This document shows positions 1-9,353 of a stretch of DNA of 64,000 nt, one piece after another. The translations under genes were made by a program, and so were the position numbers. The notes below the pieces were generated by a model that was given only the letters and a program-made list of their open reading frames with translations, made no database searches and was not told the DNA's origin. The DNA is from Bacteroidaceae bacterium (GTDB lineage: Bacteria; Bacteroidota; Bacteroidia; Bacteroidales; Barnesiellaceae_A): contig JAFQRE010000017.1 of the NCBI GenBank assembly GCA_017410245.1, positions 1 to 64,000 of the forward strand, written 5' to 3'. The stretch's first letter is position 1. The number at the start of each line of letters is the position of its first letter.

Positions 1-1064
1 TCGATCATGGTTGCGAGGCCGGCAACTTGTTGATTATGGACGCCAACAATGATGGTTATGCCGAGATTTTTGTATCGGGTTACGGAACAGACAACGGTGT
101 CTTTATGTTCTTGAACAATGGCGACCGCAGTTTCACCTTCAAGTCAAATAGCGAGATAGGTCTTCCCGACTCGGGCGATGGCGCATGGGGTTGGGCATCA
201 TGTCGTGTATATATGGTAGCCGGTGACTTGAACAACGATGGTTACAATGATATCGTAACACATTCTATGTGGGACGGCTCAAATCAAACAACCAATATCT
301 TGCTCAACAATGGCGATTGCACCTTTACACGTGACACCAATCATCGTAATTTGGCAGTCCGCGAGGGTGGTGTGAGCATTTTCGATTACAACCACGATGG
401 AAAACTCGATATACATGCCTATGGTTGGGGTGATGATGCTTCGGCCAATCCCTATACTGATGCAGGTAATTGGTTCAACAACATCATGGTAAATGCCAGT
501 GAATATATGCCTTACACAGCTCCTGTAATGGGCAAGGCTACATACCAACAAGTAGGTGACGATGTGAAACTTACATGGGAGGCTGCTGTTGATGATATTA
601 CAGGTACTGATGGTATCCGTTACAATGTATATGCCAAGAGCAAAATAACTGGCGAGGTTATGATGGTAGCTCCTGCCAATATTGAAACAGGTGCGCTCAA
701 ATACACCAATCATGGTTCGTTCCTCACAGCTACAACTTATACATTCAAAGACATGATTGCCAACTCTTACGATTTTGGTATTCAAGCTATCAATAACGGT
801 AATGTGGCAAGTATGTTCATTACTCCCGAATACTATTCTTCGGTAGAGAGTGTGAAGGAGAATGCAGCTGTGAAGGTATATACCTTCGGTGGTGAGTTGT
901 ACTTGAACAACAGCACCGAGGCTGTAGAGTATGCCGTATATGCAGTGAATGGTGTACGTGTGGCCGGTGGTACATTGGCAGCCGGTGCATCTGCACAAGT
1001 ACGTTTGGCTAAGGGTATCTATATTGTTAAGGCCGGTGCCAACGTAGTGAAAGTAGTACTTTAA
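1..1064 (+). CDS. FG-GAP/VCBS-repeat secreted protein, 5'-truncated
   Basis: The reading frame is open from the window edge (first full codon at base 3), so the N-terminus lies outside. Three calcium-binding-type FG-GAP/VCBS loops are visible (DANNDGYAEI, DLNNDGYNDI, DYNHDGKLDI), each followed by the usual LNNGD-like strand, suggesting a beta-propeller. A fibronectin-III-like segment follows (VKLTWEAAVDD to FGIQAINNGNV). The last ~70 residues (from SVKENAAVKVYTFGG to GIYIVKAGANVVKVVL) resemble the C-terminal sorting domains of type IX secretion cargo and match the ends of the proteins at 13088 and 14720. Probable role: cell-surface or secreted binding protein; ligand unknown. A hairpin terminator follows. 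Confidence 0.8.
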   Translation, partial: DHGCEAGNLLIMDANNDGYAEIFVSGYGTDNGVFMFLNNGDRSFTFKSNSEIGLPDSGDGAWGWASCRVYMVAGDLNNDGYNDIVTHSMWDGSNQTTNILLNNGDCTFTRDTNHRNLAVREGGVSIFDYNHDGKLDIHAYGWGDDASANPYTDAGNWFNNIMVNASEYMPYTAPVMGKATYQQVGDDVKLTWEAAVDDITGTDGIRYNVYAKSKITGEVMMVAPANIETGALKYTNHGSFLTATTYTFKDMIANSYDFGIQAINNGNVASMFITPEYYSSVESVKENAAVKVYTFGGELYLNNSTEAVEYAVYAVNGVRVAGGTLAAGASAQVRLAKGIYIVKAGANVVKVVL

Positions 1065-1078
1065 TAGGTATTATATTG

Positions 1079-1112
1079 GAGAGGTGTCACGCAGTGTCAT
1101 GTGGCACCTCTC
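1079..1112 (+). terminator. Rho-independent terminator after FG-GAP gene
   Basis: Twelve-base-pair stem (1079-1090 with 1101-1112, one G-U pair), 10-nt loop, followed by a pyrimidine/T-rich run. It separates the FG-GAP gene from the epimerase gene and argues against the longer reading frame that begins inside it. Confidence 0.75.
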
Positions 1113-1144
1113 TTTCCTTTTCTTTATTCAATAGAAAAACAGTT

Positions 1145-2179
1145 ATGAAACTCGATAGTCATATATGGGACGCAAGGTACGAAGATATATTTCTCTTCCG
1201 CCTCACTGCCTCTGATGGTGCTTATATAGAAGTGTCCAATTATGGCGCCACATGGGTGTCGGCTGTAATGCCCGATGCGCAAGGTCGTAGAGCCGATGTG
1301 TTGTTGGGTTACAATACCCTGCAAGGCTACATGGACGATACGAGTTACATGGGTAGTACGGTAGGTCGATATGCCAACCGCCTGCGCAATGCTGCCATCG
1401 ATATAGATGGTACAACATACCCGCTCGAAGCCAATGATGGTGTCAATACCAATCATGGTGGTGTAGATGGGTGGCATCGTTGCGTGTGGCAATGGTGCGA
1501 AATAGAGAATGGAGTGCGATTTATGCTCACTTCGCCTCATTTACAAGGTGGTTTTCCCGGTACAGTTGAGGCTGTAGTTGAATATACCATGACCGACGAC
1601 CACCGTGTGACCATACGTCATAGGGCTACTACCAATGCTCCTACGCACGTCAATATGACTTGTCATGCTTACTTCAATCTTGTGGGCCGACAAGAGGTGG
1701 TTGATGACCATCTGTTACAAATTTTTTCCGATAGAATACTCGATACCGATGCCTCCTTTATCCCTACCGGGGAGATGGTAACGGTACAAAATACACCCTT
1801 CGATTTTACCCATTTGCATGCCATAGGTTTGTATCGCCACGATACACATCGACAACTCGAATGGAATAGGGGATATAATCATTGTTATATATTGGGCGAG
1901 GCCGGTACTTGTCATCGTGCTGCTTGTGTGCAACATATAGCTTCGGGACGAGCCATGCGTGTTGAGACTACACTCCCGGCAGTCTTGTTCTACTCGGCAG
2001 GTTATTTGCAGAGCGAACTTCCCGGCAAATGCAATCTTCCCCATACACCTACAACAGGATTGTGTCTCGAAACTCAGTTTTATCCCGACACTCCCTCGCA
2101 TCAACATTTCCCCTCGACATTGCTACGCCAGGGTGAGGAATATAATCATACTACACAGTTTACATTTTATACCATATAA
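1145..2179 (+). CDS. galM: Aldose 1-epimerase (galactose mutarotase)
   Basis: 344 residues. Interconverts alpha and beta anomers of aldoses such as galactose and glucose, feeding the Leloir pathway. Family signatures are visible: GRYANRLRNA, NTNHGG, the catalytic-His region THVNMTCHAYFNL, and the catalytic-Glu region LCLETQFYPDTPS. The start at 1145 (MKLDSHIW) was chosen because the in-frame extension back to 1076 runs through the terminator hairpin. No signal peptide is seen, so it is probably cytoplasmic. The LRR gene starts 3 nt after the stop, and a GH97/sugar-porter operon lies 2.4 kb downstream, which fits galactoside use. Confidence 0.92.
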   Translation: MKLDSHIWDARYEDIFLFRLTASDGAYIEVSNYGATWVSAVMPDAQGRRADVLLGYNTLQGYMDDTSYMGSTVGRYANRLRNAAIDIDGTTYPLEANDGVNTNHGGVDGWHRCVWQWCEIENGVRFMLTSPHLQGGFPGTVEAVVEYTMTDDHRVTIRHRATTNAPTHVNMTCHAYFNLVGRQEVVDDHLLQIFSDRILDTDASFIPTGEMVTVQNTPFDFTHLHAIGLYRHDTHRQLEWNRGYNHCYILGEAGTCHRAACVQHIASGRAMRVETTLPAVLFYSAGYLQSELPGKCNLPHTPTTGLCLETQFYPDTPSHQHFPSTLLRQGEEYNHTTQFTFYTI

Positions 2180-2182
2180 GAT

Positions 2183-3553
2183 ATGAAATTTTACAGAGTT
2201 TTGTTGTCAATAGTATCGGCGTTTGCGTTGATGCCGGTTGTAGCTCAAGATGTAGTTACCTATGATGTAGTAGCCGGAAATCTTGCGACGCTGATAGATA
2301 CCGAGTCATATACAACATTGGAAGATATAAAACTGATAGGAACGGTAGATGCACGCGACTTCTATTTCATTCGCGACAATATTACCGAGGTGAAGACATT
2401 GGATATGAGCGAAGCTACCATTGTTGCTTGTGAGTATGAAGGTATTAGTTATCCTGCCAATACGATACCCGACAATGCTTTTTATGTCACTTATAGTGAC
2501 TTTGGCTTGCGCCGTATGACAACTTTCTATTTTCCACACTCGGTAGAGGCTATAGGGGAACATGCCTTCTATATGTGTCCGGTGTTGCGTACTACCAACA
2601 TGGAGCAACTCACAGCTTTGCATACCATCGGAGCGGGTTCGCTCTCTCGATGTATGCGATTGCGGGAGGTGACAATTCCGGCATCGGTAGAGGTAATAGG
2701 TGCAGGAGCTTTTGCCTATAATGTAATGCTGGGTAAAGTTGTTATTGCCGAAGGCTCGCGCTTGCATACGTTGGGCGACAATGCCTTTAATGGCAGTGTG
2801 GCCCTCACTTCGCTCGATTTTTCTAAGACTGCTCTTGTCGAGGTAGGTGCTCAAGCATTCAATGCCTGTACCAAGTTGAAGAGTGTATTGTTGCCGGCCT
2901 CGGTTGAATATGTAGGAGATGAGGCTTTTATGTACTCGGCTGTAGAGACTGTCGATTGGTCGCACATGGGCTTGTTGCAAGTGATAGAGGGGAGTACGTT
3001 TTATGGCATGGGTGCGTTGCAACGAGTTGTATTGCCTCATAGCGTAGCAGAAATCAAGTCAAGTGCTTTTGCCGATTGCTCAAGACTCGAGCAAGTAGGT
3101 CTTTCGTACAGCCTTCTCTCTATAGGTGACTGGGCTTTCTCGGGTTGCTCGACTCTCTCGGTTATTACATTACCCGCACCCTCGGTGCCCTCGGTGGGTT
3201 ATCGCACCTTTGAGAATGTCAGTACAGCCAATGTCACATTGAAAGTTGATGAAACGATATTGGCGCACTATGAGGCCGATATAGATTGGAGTGCCTTTGC
3301 ATTGCAAGGCGTGTCGTATGCTCATAGTGAGAGTATAGTGCGCGATGAGGCCAAGGTGAAAAGATATGGCAATGAGTGCGTGATAGAGTCATTGCGTGCC
3401 ATGACAAGGGTCTATGTGTACAGCTATGACGGCTCACTATTGATAACTGCAACGGCCGATGACTGTCAGGCACGATTGGCTATACCTTCGACAACTCGCT
3501 ATGTGGTGAGAGTGGAATATGTCGATGGTACTTGCGAAGTAATCAAGTGCTGA
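2183..3553 (+). CDS. BspA-type leucine-rich-repeat secreted protein
   Basis: 456 residues with a signal peptide (MKFYRVLLSIVSAFALMPVVAQ). The N-terminal segment (LIGTVDARDFYFIRDNI, VKTLDMSEATI) is typical of Bacteroidales BspA-like proteins, and roughly residues 100-370 hold LRR_5 repeats of the form IGxxAFxxCxxLxxVxLPxSV. The C-terminal ~75 residues resemble a type IX sorting domain (YVYSYDGSLLI to CEVIKC). Probably surface-exposed or secreted; ligand unknown. It begins 3 nt after galM and is likely co-transcribed with it, an odd pairing. Its stop directly abuts the stop of the convergent AraC gene, leaving no space for a separate terminator. Confidence 0.85.
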   Translation: MKFYRVLLSIVSAFALMPVVAQDVVTYDVVAGNLATLIDTESYTTLEDIKLIGTVDARDFYFIRDNITEVKTLDMSEATIVACEYEGISYPANTIPDNAFYVTYSDFGLRRMTTFYFPHSVEAIGEHAFYMCPVLRTTNMEQLTALHTIGAGSLSRCMRLREVTIPASVEVIGAGAFAYNVMLGKVVIAEGSRLHTLGDNAFNGSVALTSLDFSKTALVEVGAQAFNACTKLKSVLLPASVEYVGDEAFMYSAVETVDWSHMGLLQVIEGSTFYGMGALQRVVLPHSVAEIKSSAFADCSRLEQVGLSYSLLSIGDWAFSGCSTLSVITLPAPSVPSVGYRTFENVSTANVTLKVDETILAHYEADIDWSAFALQGVSYAHSESIVRDEAKVKRYGNECVIESLRAMTRVYVYSYDGSLLITATADDCQARLAIPSTTRYVVRVEYVDGTCEVIKC

Positions 3554-4441
3554 TTAACCTTTCTTGTCGGCTCGGTACTGCGAGGGAGTAATACCCATAA
3601 TCTTTGAGAAGAGTCGCGAGAAGTAGAAGTTGTCGTCGATACCCACAAGAGGTGCTATCTGATTTATTTTCAGATTGCTATTGTCGAGGTATTGGCACGC
3701 CTTGCGTATGCGCATCATGTTGAGGTATTGCAGGGGCGAAAATCCGGTTTTCTTCAGGAAAAGATTGGAAAAATACGATACCGAAAGATTTACTTCCGAT
3801 GCTATTTGCTTGAGTGATAGGTGTTGAGCCAGATTTTCTTGCATATATCTTATCGACAAATCCACAACATCGAGTTGTTGCTTCTCTTCGTTGTTTTCTA
3901 TGTATAGTCTCGAGTACTTAAGCAGTCCCAAGAAGTGAAACAACGTAGTGTTGGCATACATGATATTGTTGTGGCTAAATCCGTTGTCGAGTGTGCGATA
4001 TATCTCTTCAAACAATTCGAGTTGTCGGCTTTTTAAGTTGCCTATAGCAGGTGCAGCATAGGAGGGAGTGTCGAACCCCGAGATATAAAAAGGAGCCATA
4101 TCACCTGTGAAGTGTATCCAATATATACTCCAAGGGTTATTTTCGTTGCAACCATAAGCGTGAGCTTCATGTTCGGGAATGATGAAAAACTGATTTTGAG
4201 ATACAGTAAATTCACGATTGCGTATGCGATACCAACCTTCACCCCTTACACAATAAATAAGTACATTTTCGGTCGCTTGCTCGGCCGAGCGTTCACGATA
4301 GTGATGCGAGGCTGTAGGGTAGAAACCGATATCGGTAATACAGAGCAGATTGCCAAGTGCTTCTCGCTTGGCATTTCCTATTATAAAAGAGGGTATTATA
4401 ATAGCACGTTGTCCTTTAAATCCGTCTTTAAGTTTGGGCAT
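3554..4441 (-). CDS. AraC-family transcriptional regulator
   Basis: 295 residues. The N-terminal ~150 residues form a cupin-like sugar-sensing domain (ENVLIYCVRGEGWYRI, FFIIPEHEAHAYG); the C-terminal ~100 residues hold two helix-turn-helix units (LSLKQIASEVNLSVSYFSNLF and INQIAPLVGIDDNFYFSRLF, then GITPSQYR). The start at 4441 (MPKLKDGF) is preferred over 4471 because an AAGGAGG ribosome-binding-like sequence lies just before it and a promoter -7 box covers 4468-4476. It is divergent from the sugar-porter/DUF5107/GH97 operon and is the obvious candidate regulator of it. The inducer is inferred to be a sugar. Confidence 0.9.
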   Translation of the reverse strand: MPKLKDGFKGQRAIIIPSFIIGNAKREALGNLLCITDIGFYPTASHHYRERSAEQATENVLIYCVRGEGWYRIRNREFTVSQNQFFIIPEHEAHAYGCNENNPWSIYWIHFTGDMAPFYISGFDTPSYAAPAIGNLKSRQLELFEEIYRTLDNGFSHNNIMYANTTLFHFLGLLKYSRLYIENNEEKQQLDVVDLSIRYMQENLAQHLSLKQIASEVNLSVSYFSNLFLKKTGFSPLQYLNMMRIRKACQYLDNSNLKINQIAPLVGIDDNFYFSRLFSKIMGITPSQYRADKKG

Positions 4442-4467
4442 TATGGGGTCCTCCTTATTGTTTTGGG

Positions 4468-4476
4468 GCAAAGATA
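4468..4476 (-). promoter_or_regulatory. -7 box of AraC gene promoter
   Basis: The minus strand reads TATCTTTGC, matching the Bacteroidales TAnnTTTG -7 element, 27 nt before the chosen AraC start. No convincing TTTG -33 box is seen. Confidence 0.5.
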
Positions 4477-4565
4477 AAAAAGATTGTTGTAATATGGGTC
4501 AAAAAAAGTAATAATGTCCATATTGAAAAATATTTTTTCTATTTTATTGCTTTTCAATAACGTCT

Positions 4566-4573
4566 TACCTTTG
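4566..4573 (+). promoter_or_regulatory. -7 box of sugar-use operon promoter
   Basis: TACCTTTG matches TAnnTTTG, with a TTTA at the -33 position 19 bp upstream. An ATTG-CTTTT-CAAT inverted repeat lies between the two elements and could be an AraC-family operator; that role is inference. Confidence 0.5.
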
Positions 4574-4604
4574 TATCAAATAAAATCTCTAAAAAAATTG
4601 TGAC

Positions 4605-5990
4605 ATGAAAACACATTCTCGAGCCTATCTTTTTGGAATTGCCCTCATCTCAGCGATGGGTGGTTTGTTGTTTGGTTACGACTGGGTAGTAATCGGTGGA
4701 GCCAAGCCTTTTTATGAACAGTTTTTCAACATAGCAGGCAACCCGGCTATGCAGGGTTGGGCTATGAGTAGTGCATTGATGGGTTGTCTCTTCGGAGCAC
4801 TCACTGCCGGACCTCTTAGCGACAAGTTTGGTCGTCGTCCTATTCTCATTCTTTCGGCCGGTCTCTTTATATGTACTGCATGGGGAACAGGCGCTGCCGA
4901 TACATTTACTGCATTTACAATTTTCCGTCTCATAGGTGGTTTTGCTATTGGTGTTGCATCGAGCCTATCGCCTATATACATAGCTGAGATTGCTCCAACC
5001 GACATGCGTGGTCGCTTTGTGTCAATCAATCAACTCACTGTGGTGTTGGGTATCTTGTCGGCACAAATTGTCAATTGGCTCATTGCCGAGCCTGTGCCTG
5101 CCGATGCTACAGCCGAGTATATCTTGAACTCGTGGAACGGACAGACCGGTTGGCGTTGGATGTTCTGGGCCATGATGGTACCTTCGGTACTATTCTTTGT
5201 AATGGGATTTTTCTTGCCCGAGAGTCCCCGTTGGCTTGCCTCGACAGGTCATACCGATCGAGCTCTTGAGGTATTTACCCGCATAGGAGGTGCCGATGTG
5301 GCACGTGTCGAGGTTGCTGCGATAGAAGAGTCGCTTGCCAACGACAAGAAGCAAGGCGGTTTCCGACAACTTTTCCACCCCTCTATGCGATTGGTGTTGC
5401 TTATAGGGGTTGTTATGGCTGTATTGCAACAATGGTGTGGTATCAATGTGATATTCAACTATGCACAAGAGATATTTGAGGCTGCCGGATATGGTGTGTC
5501 TGATGTGTTGATGAACATCGTTGTTACCGGTGTTACCAATGTGATATTTACAATCGTAGCTATGTTTGTAGTCGATCGTTGGGGACGTAAGAAGTTGGCT
5601 CTTCTCGGTGCATTTGGCCTTGCCATTATTTATGCATTTATGGGGTTGTTTTACTACCTTGAGTTTACCGGTGTCATAGTACTTATTGTCGTAGTATGTG
5701 CCATTGCTTGTTACGCTATGACCTTGGCTACAGTTATGTGGGTTATCGTATCGGAGATATTCCCCAACCGCGTGCGTGGTATAGCCATGTCGGTATGTAC
5801 ATTTGCCTTGTGGGCTGCTTGTTTCTTGCTCACCTATACATTCCCCTTGCTCAATGCCGGATTGGGTGCGGCCGGAACATTCTGGTTGTATGGCGCAATA
5901 TGCTTGGTGGGAGGTATATTCATTGTGAAACTATTGCCCGAGACCAAGGGTAAAAGCCTTGAAGAGATAGAAAAAGAATTGGTAAAATAA
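4605..5990 (+). CDS. MFS sugar porter (sugar:H+ symporter)
   Basis: 461 residues with about 12 transmembrane helices. Sugar-porter family (TC 2.A.1.1) signatures are present: DKFGRRPI after TM2, PESPRWL after TM6, DRWGRKKL in the second half, and the C-terminal PETKGKSLEEIE. Length is normal for XylE/GalP-like symporters. It imports a monosaccharide across the inner membrane; the exact sugar cannot be read from sequence, though the retaining-type GH97 and upstream GalM suggest galactose or glucose. It is the first gene of a tight operon (13 nt to the next gene), divergent from the AraC regulator. Confidence 0.9.
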   Translation: MKTHSRAYLFGIALISAMGGLLFGYDWVVIGGAKPFYEQFFNIAGNPAMQGWAMSSALMGCLFGALTAGPLSDKFGRRPILILSAGLFICTAWGTGAADTFTAFTIFRLIGGFAIGVASSLSPIYIAEIAPTDMRGRFVSINQLTVVLGILSAQIVNWLIAEPVPADATAEYILNSWNGQTGWRWMFWAMMVPSVLFFVMGFFLPESPRWLASTGHTDRALEVFTRIGGADVARVEVAAIEESLANDKKQGGFRQLFHPSMRLVLLIGVVMAVLQQWCGINVIFNYAQEIFEAAGYGVSDVLMNIVVTGVTNVIFTIVAMFVVDRWGRKKLALLGAFGLAIIYAFMGLFYYLEFTGVIVLIVVVCAIACYAMTLATVMWVIVSEIFPNRVRGIAMSVCTFALWAACFLLTYTFPLLNAGLGAAGTFWLYGAICLVGGIFIVKLLPETKGKSLEEIEKELVK

Positions 5991-6003
5991 ATAGAAAATA
6001 GCG

Positions 6004-9000
6004 ATGGAGAAAATTACGGAATATCTAATACAAAGCACCGTTAATACACCTGGTGAGGTGCGTGCATGGCATGAGGACATTTTGTTGCCTACCTACGAGA
6101 TTGGTAACGAAGAGAAAAATCCTATATTCCTCGAAAAACGTGTCTATCAGGGTAGTAGCGGTTCGGTTTATCCCTATCCTGTAGTAGAAAAAATATCGGA
6201 TACTAAGGCCGAGAAGTCCTACAAGGCATTCTTCTTGGAGAATGAGTATATCAAGGTTATGATATTGCCCGAGTTGGGTGGGCGTGTACACATGGCCTAT
6301 GACAAGGTCAAGCAACGTCACTTTGTGTATTACAACCAAGTTGTAAAACCCGCATTGGTAGGCCTTACAGGTCCATGGATTTCGGGTGGTATAGAGTTTA
6401 ACTGGCCTCAACACCACCGTCCTTCAACCTTCTTGCCCACCGACTATACAATAGAGCACAATGCCGATGGCAGTGTGACAGTGTGGTGTAGCGAGGTAGA
6501 ACGTATGTTCCGCACTAAGGGTATGCAAGGTTTCACTCTCTATCCCGACAAGGCATATATCGAGATAAAGGTTAAGGTTTACAACCGTACAGCCTTCCCT
6601 CAAACATTCTTGTGGTGGGCCAATCCTGCGGTTGTTGTCAATGACCACTATCACTCGGTGTTCCCACCCGATGTAAATGCGGTGTTCGACCATGGTAAAC
6701 GTGATGTATCTTCATTCCCTATTGCCACCGGTGTTTACTATAAGCAGGACTACTCGGCAGGTGTAGATATATCGAAGTATAAAAATATACCTGTACCCAC
6801 ATCATATATGGCTATCAAGTCGCGCTACGACTTTGTAGGTGGCTATGAGAGCGATGTGCGAGGTGGTTTGCTACACGTTGCCAATCACCATGTATCGCCC
6901 GGCAAGAAACAATGGACCTGGGGCTGTGGCGATTTTGGTATAGCATGGGACCGCAACTTGACCGACGAAGACGGACCATACATCGAGTTGATGACCGGTG
7001 TATTTACCGACAACCAACCCGACTTCTCTTGGTTGCAACCCTACGAAGAGAAATCTTGGGTACAATACTTTATGCCTTATAGCGAGGTAGGTTATGTAAA
7101 GAATGCTACCAAAGATGCTATCCTCAATGTAGAGGTAGATGAGGAGGGTGCCGGCAAAATTATACTCTATACTACAGGCGCTGAGCACAACTTGCACATC
7201 TTGGTGAAAGATGCCAATGGTAAGGTATATATCGACAAGCATATCGATTGCTCTCCTCGCAATCCCTATATCGATAGTTTCGTGGCTCCCGGTGTTACTC
7301 CCGACAACCTCATAGCAGAGGTACGTTGGGAGAATGGTCGCATGATGGTGTCGTATCGTGCCGATAAACCTGAGATTAAACCCATACCCGATCCTGCTCG
7401 AGCTGCCAAAGATCCTTGCGACATTGCTTCTATCGAGCAGTTGTATCTCACTGGTTTGCACTTGGAGCAATATCGTCATGCTACCTACAATCCAATGGAT
7501 TACTACAACGAGGCCTTGCGTCGTGAGCCGGGCGATGTGCGTTGCAACAATGCTATGGGTCTGCTATATATGCGCAAGGGCTGTTTTGCTCAAGCCGAAC
7601 CTTATTTCCGCACAGCTATAGAGACACTCACCGAGCGCAATCCCAACCCCTATGATGGGGAGCCATACTACAACTTAGGCTGGAGTTGCAAGATGCAACA
7701 AAAGTATGATGAAGCCTATGAGGCATTCTTCAAGGCTACATGGAATGCCGCTTGGCAAGATGCCGCATACTACAATATTGCTTTGATTGACACTATGCGT
7801 GGCAACTATGACGAGGCTTTGAACAATGTCGAACGTGCTCTCATTCGCAACTGGCACAACCACAAGGCACGCCAACTCAAGGCTACCCTTTTGCGCTACT
7901 TGGGTCGTCGTGAAGAGGCTGCCAAGTGGATAGACGATTCGTTGAGTATCGACCGTTTCAATATGGGCTGCCGTTATGAGCGTTACTTGCTCTCTCGTCA
8001 TGAGGCCGACATGAGCCAATTGCGCGATATGATGCGTGGTTGGGCGCATGGTTGTATCGAGTATGCTCTCGACTTTGCTTCATCGGGAAGCTACGATGAG
8101 GCTATAGAACTGCTCGTGGACTATATGGAGCACACTGCCGAGGTATATCCCATTGTGGCTTATGCTACCGGTTACTTCTACTCGATGAAGGGCGATGAGG
8201 TGCGTGCTAAGGAGTATTATGCGATGGGCGAGGGCTGTAACCACGACTATTGCTTCCCCAATCGCATCGAAGAGGTGAATATCTTGCAAGATGCCATACG
8301 TGTCAATGCCGGACATTGCTCAAAGGCAGCCTATGCGTTGGGTAACTTCTGGTATGCTGCACGTCGTTATGAAGAGGCTGTAGAGGCTTGGGAGTTGTCG
8401 GCTCAACTCAACGATACATTCCCCACCGTATGGCGCAACTTGGCGTTGGCATACTACAACAAGCGCAACCAAAAAGAGGAGGCACGTCGTATGCTCGAGA
8501 AGGCCTATGCCCTCGACACAACCGATTCGCGTATTCTCATGGAGCTCGACCAATTGTACAAGAAGATGGGTTATCCCTATCAACAACGTCTCGACTTGCT
8601 TGAGCAACACCCTGCACAAGTAGAGGAGCGTGATGACTTGTCGATTGAGCGCATTACTCTTTACAATCAGTTGGGCCGTCACAGCGAGGCTCGCGACATG
8701 ATTGCTCAACGCAAGTTCCACCCATGGGAGGGTGGCGAAGGCAAGATTACAGGACAATACGTCTTGTGTCGTATCGAATTGGCCAAAAAAGCCATCGCCG
8801 AGGCTCGTTACGAAGAGGCTTTGTCGCTCTTGGTTGAGACTGAGCAGTATCCCCACAACTTGGGTGAGGGTAAATTGCAGAATGCCGAGGAGAACGATGT
8901 ATGGTATTACAAAGGATTGGCTCACAAAGGAATGGGTAATATCGAGGAGGCCAACCGTTGCTTCACTATTGCTACAATAGGCAGTGACGAGCCTCAACAA

Positions 9001-9342
9001 GCCTTCTTCTACAACGACCAACAACCCGACAAAATATACTTCCAAGGCCTTGCTTGGCGTGAGTTGGGCGATGAGGCCAAGGCGCGTAGCCGATTTAACA
9101 AGCTTATCAAGCATGGCGAGAAGCATTTGTTCGATAATTGCCGTATCGACTATTTTGCTGTTTCGCTACCCGACTTGGCTATTTGGGACGATGACTTGAA
9201 CAAGCGCAATCGCATACATTGTTGCTATGTGATGGGATTGGGTTATAGCGGATTGGGCGATACCGAGAAAGCACGTCAATTCCTGTCGGAAGTCCTTGCA
9301 CTCGACATCAATCACCAAGGTGCACAAGTAAATATGATATAA
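6004..9342 (+). CDS. DUF5107 domain protein with C-terminal TPR array
   Basis: 1112 residues, no signal peptide, so probably cytoplasmic. Residues ~1-450 form a DUF5107 region with a galactose-mutarotase-like beta-sandwich look (MILPELGGRVHMAYDK, GPWISGGIEFNWPQHHRP, TLYPDKAYIEIKVKVYNRT). From ~480 to the end there are many tetratricopeptide-like helical pairs (NNAMGLLYMRKGCFAQAEPYFR, AYYNIALIDTMRGNYDEAL, WRNLALAYYNKRNQKEEA). DUF5107 proteins are commonly found beside sugar-use genes; catalytic activity is not established to my knowledge. It sits between the porter and GH97 with 11-13 nt spacers, so a role in intracellular handling of the imported sugar or glycoside is inferred. Confidence 0.85.
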   Translation: MEKITEYLIQSTVNTPGEVRAWHEDILLPTYEIGNEEKNPIFLEKRVYQGSSGSVYPYPVVEKISDTKAEKSYKAFFLENEYIKVMILPELGGRVHMAYDKVKQRHFVYYNQVVKPALVGLTGPWISGGIEFNWPQHHRPSTFLPTDYTIEHNADGSVTVWCSEVERMFRTKGMQGFTLYPDKAYIEIKVKVYNRTAFPQTFLWWANPAVVVNDHYHSVFPPDVNAVFDHGKRDVSSFPIATGVYYKQDYSAGVDISKYKNIPVPTSYMAIKSRYDFVGGYESDVRGGLLHVANHHVSPGKKQWTWGCGDFGIAWDRNLTDEDGPYIELMTGVFTDNQPDFSWLQPYEEKSWVQYFMPYSEVGYVKNATKDAILNVEVDEEGAGKIILYTTGAEHNLHILVKDANGKVYIDKHIDCSPRNPYIDSFVAPGVTPDNLIAEVRWENGRMMVSYRADKPEIKPIPDPARAAKDPCDIASIEQLYLTGLHLEQYRHATYNPMDYYNEALRREPGDVRCNNAMGLLYMRKGCFAQAEPYFRTAIETLTERNPNPYDGEPYYNLGWSCKMQQKYDEAYEAFFKATWNAAWQDAAYYNIALIDTMRGNYDEALNNVERALIRNWHNHKARQLKATLLRYLGRREEAAKWIDDSLSIDRFNMGCRYERYLLSRHEADMSQLRDMMRGWAHGCIEYALDFASSGSYDEAIELLVDYMEHTAEVYPIVAYATGYFYSMKGDEVRAKEYYAMGEGCNHDYCFPNRIEEVNILQDAIRVNAGHCSKAAYALGNFWYAARRYEEAVEAWELSAQLNDTFPTVWRNLALAYYNKRNQKEEARRMLEKAYALDTTDSRILMELDQLYKKMGYPYQQRLDLLEQHPAQVEERDDLSIERITLYNQLGRHSEARDMIAQRKFHPWEGGEGKITGQYVLCRIELAKKAIAEARYEEALSLLVETEQYPHNLGEGKLQNAEENDVWYYKGLAHKGMGNIEEANRCFTIATIGSDEPQQAFFYNDQQPDKIYFQGLAWRELGDEAKARSRFNKLIKHGEKHLFDNCRIDYFAVSLPDLAIWDDDLNKRNRIHCCYVMGLGYSGLGDTEKARQFLSEVLALDINHQGAQVNMI

Positions 9343-9353
9343 CAATAGGCAAG

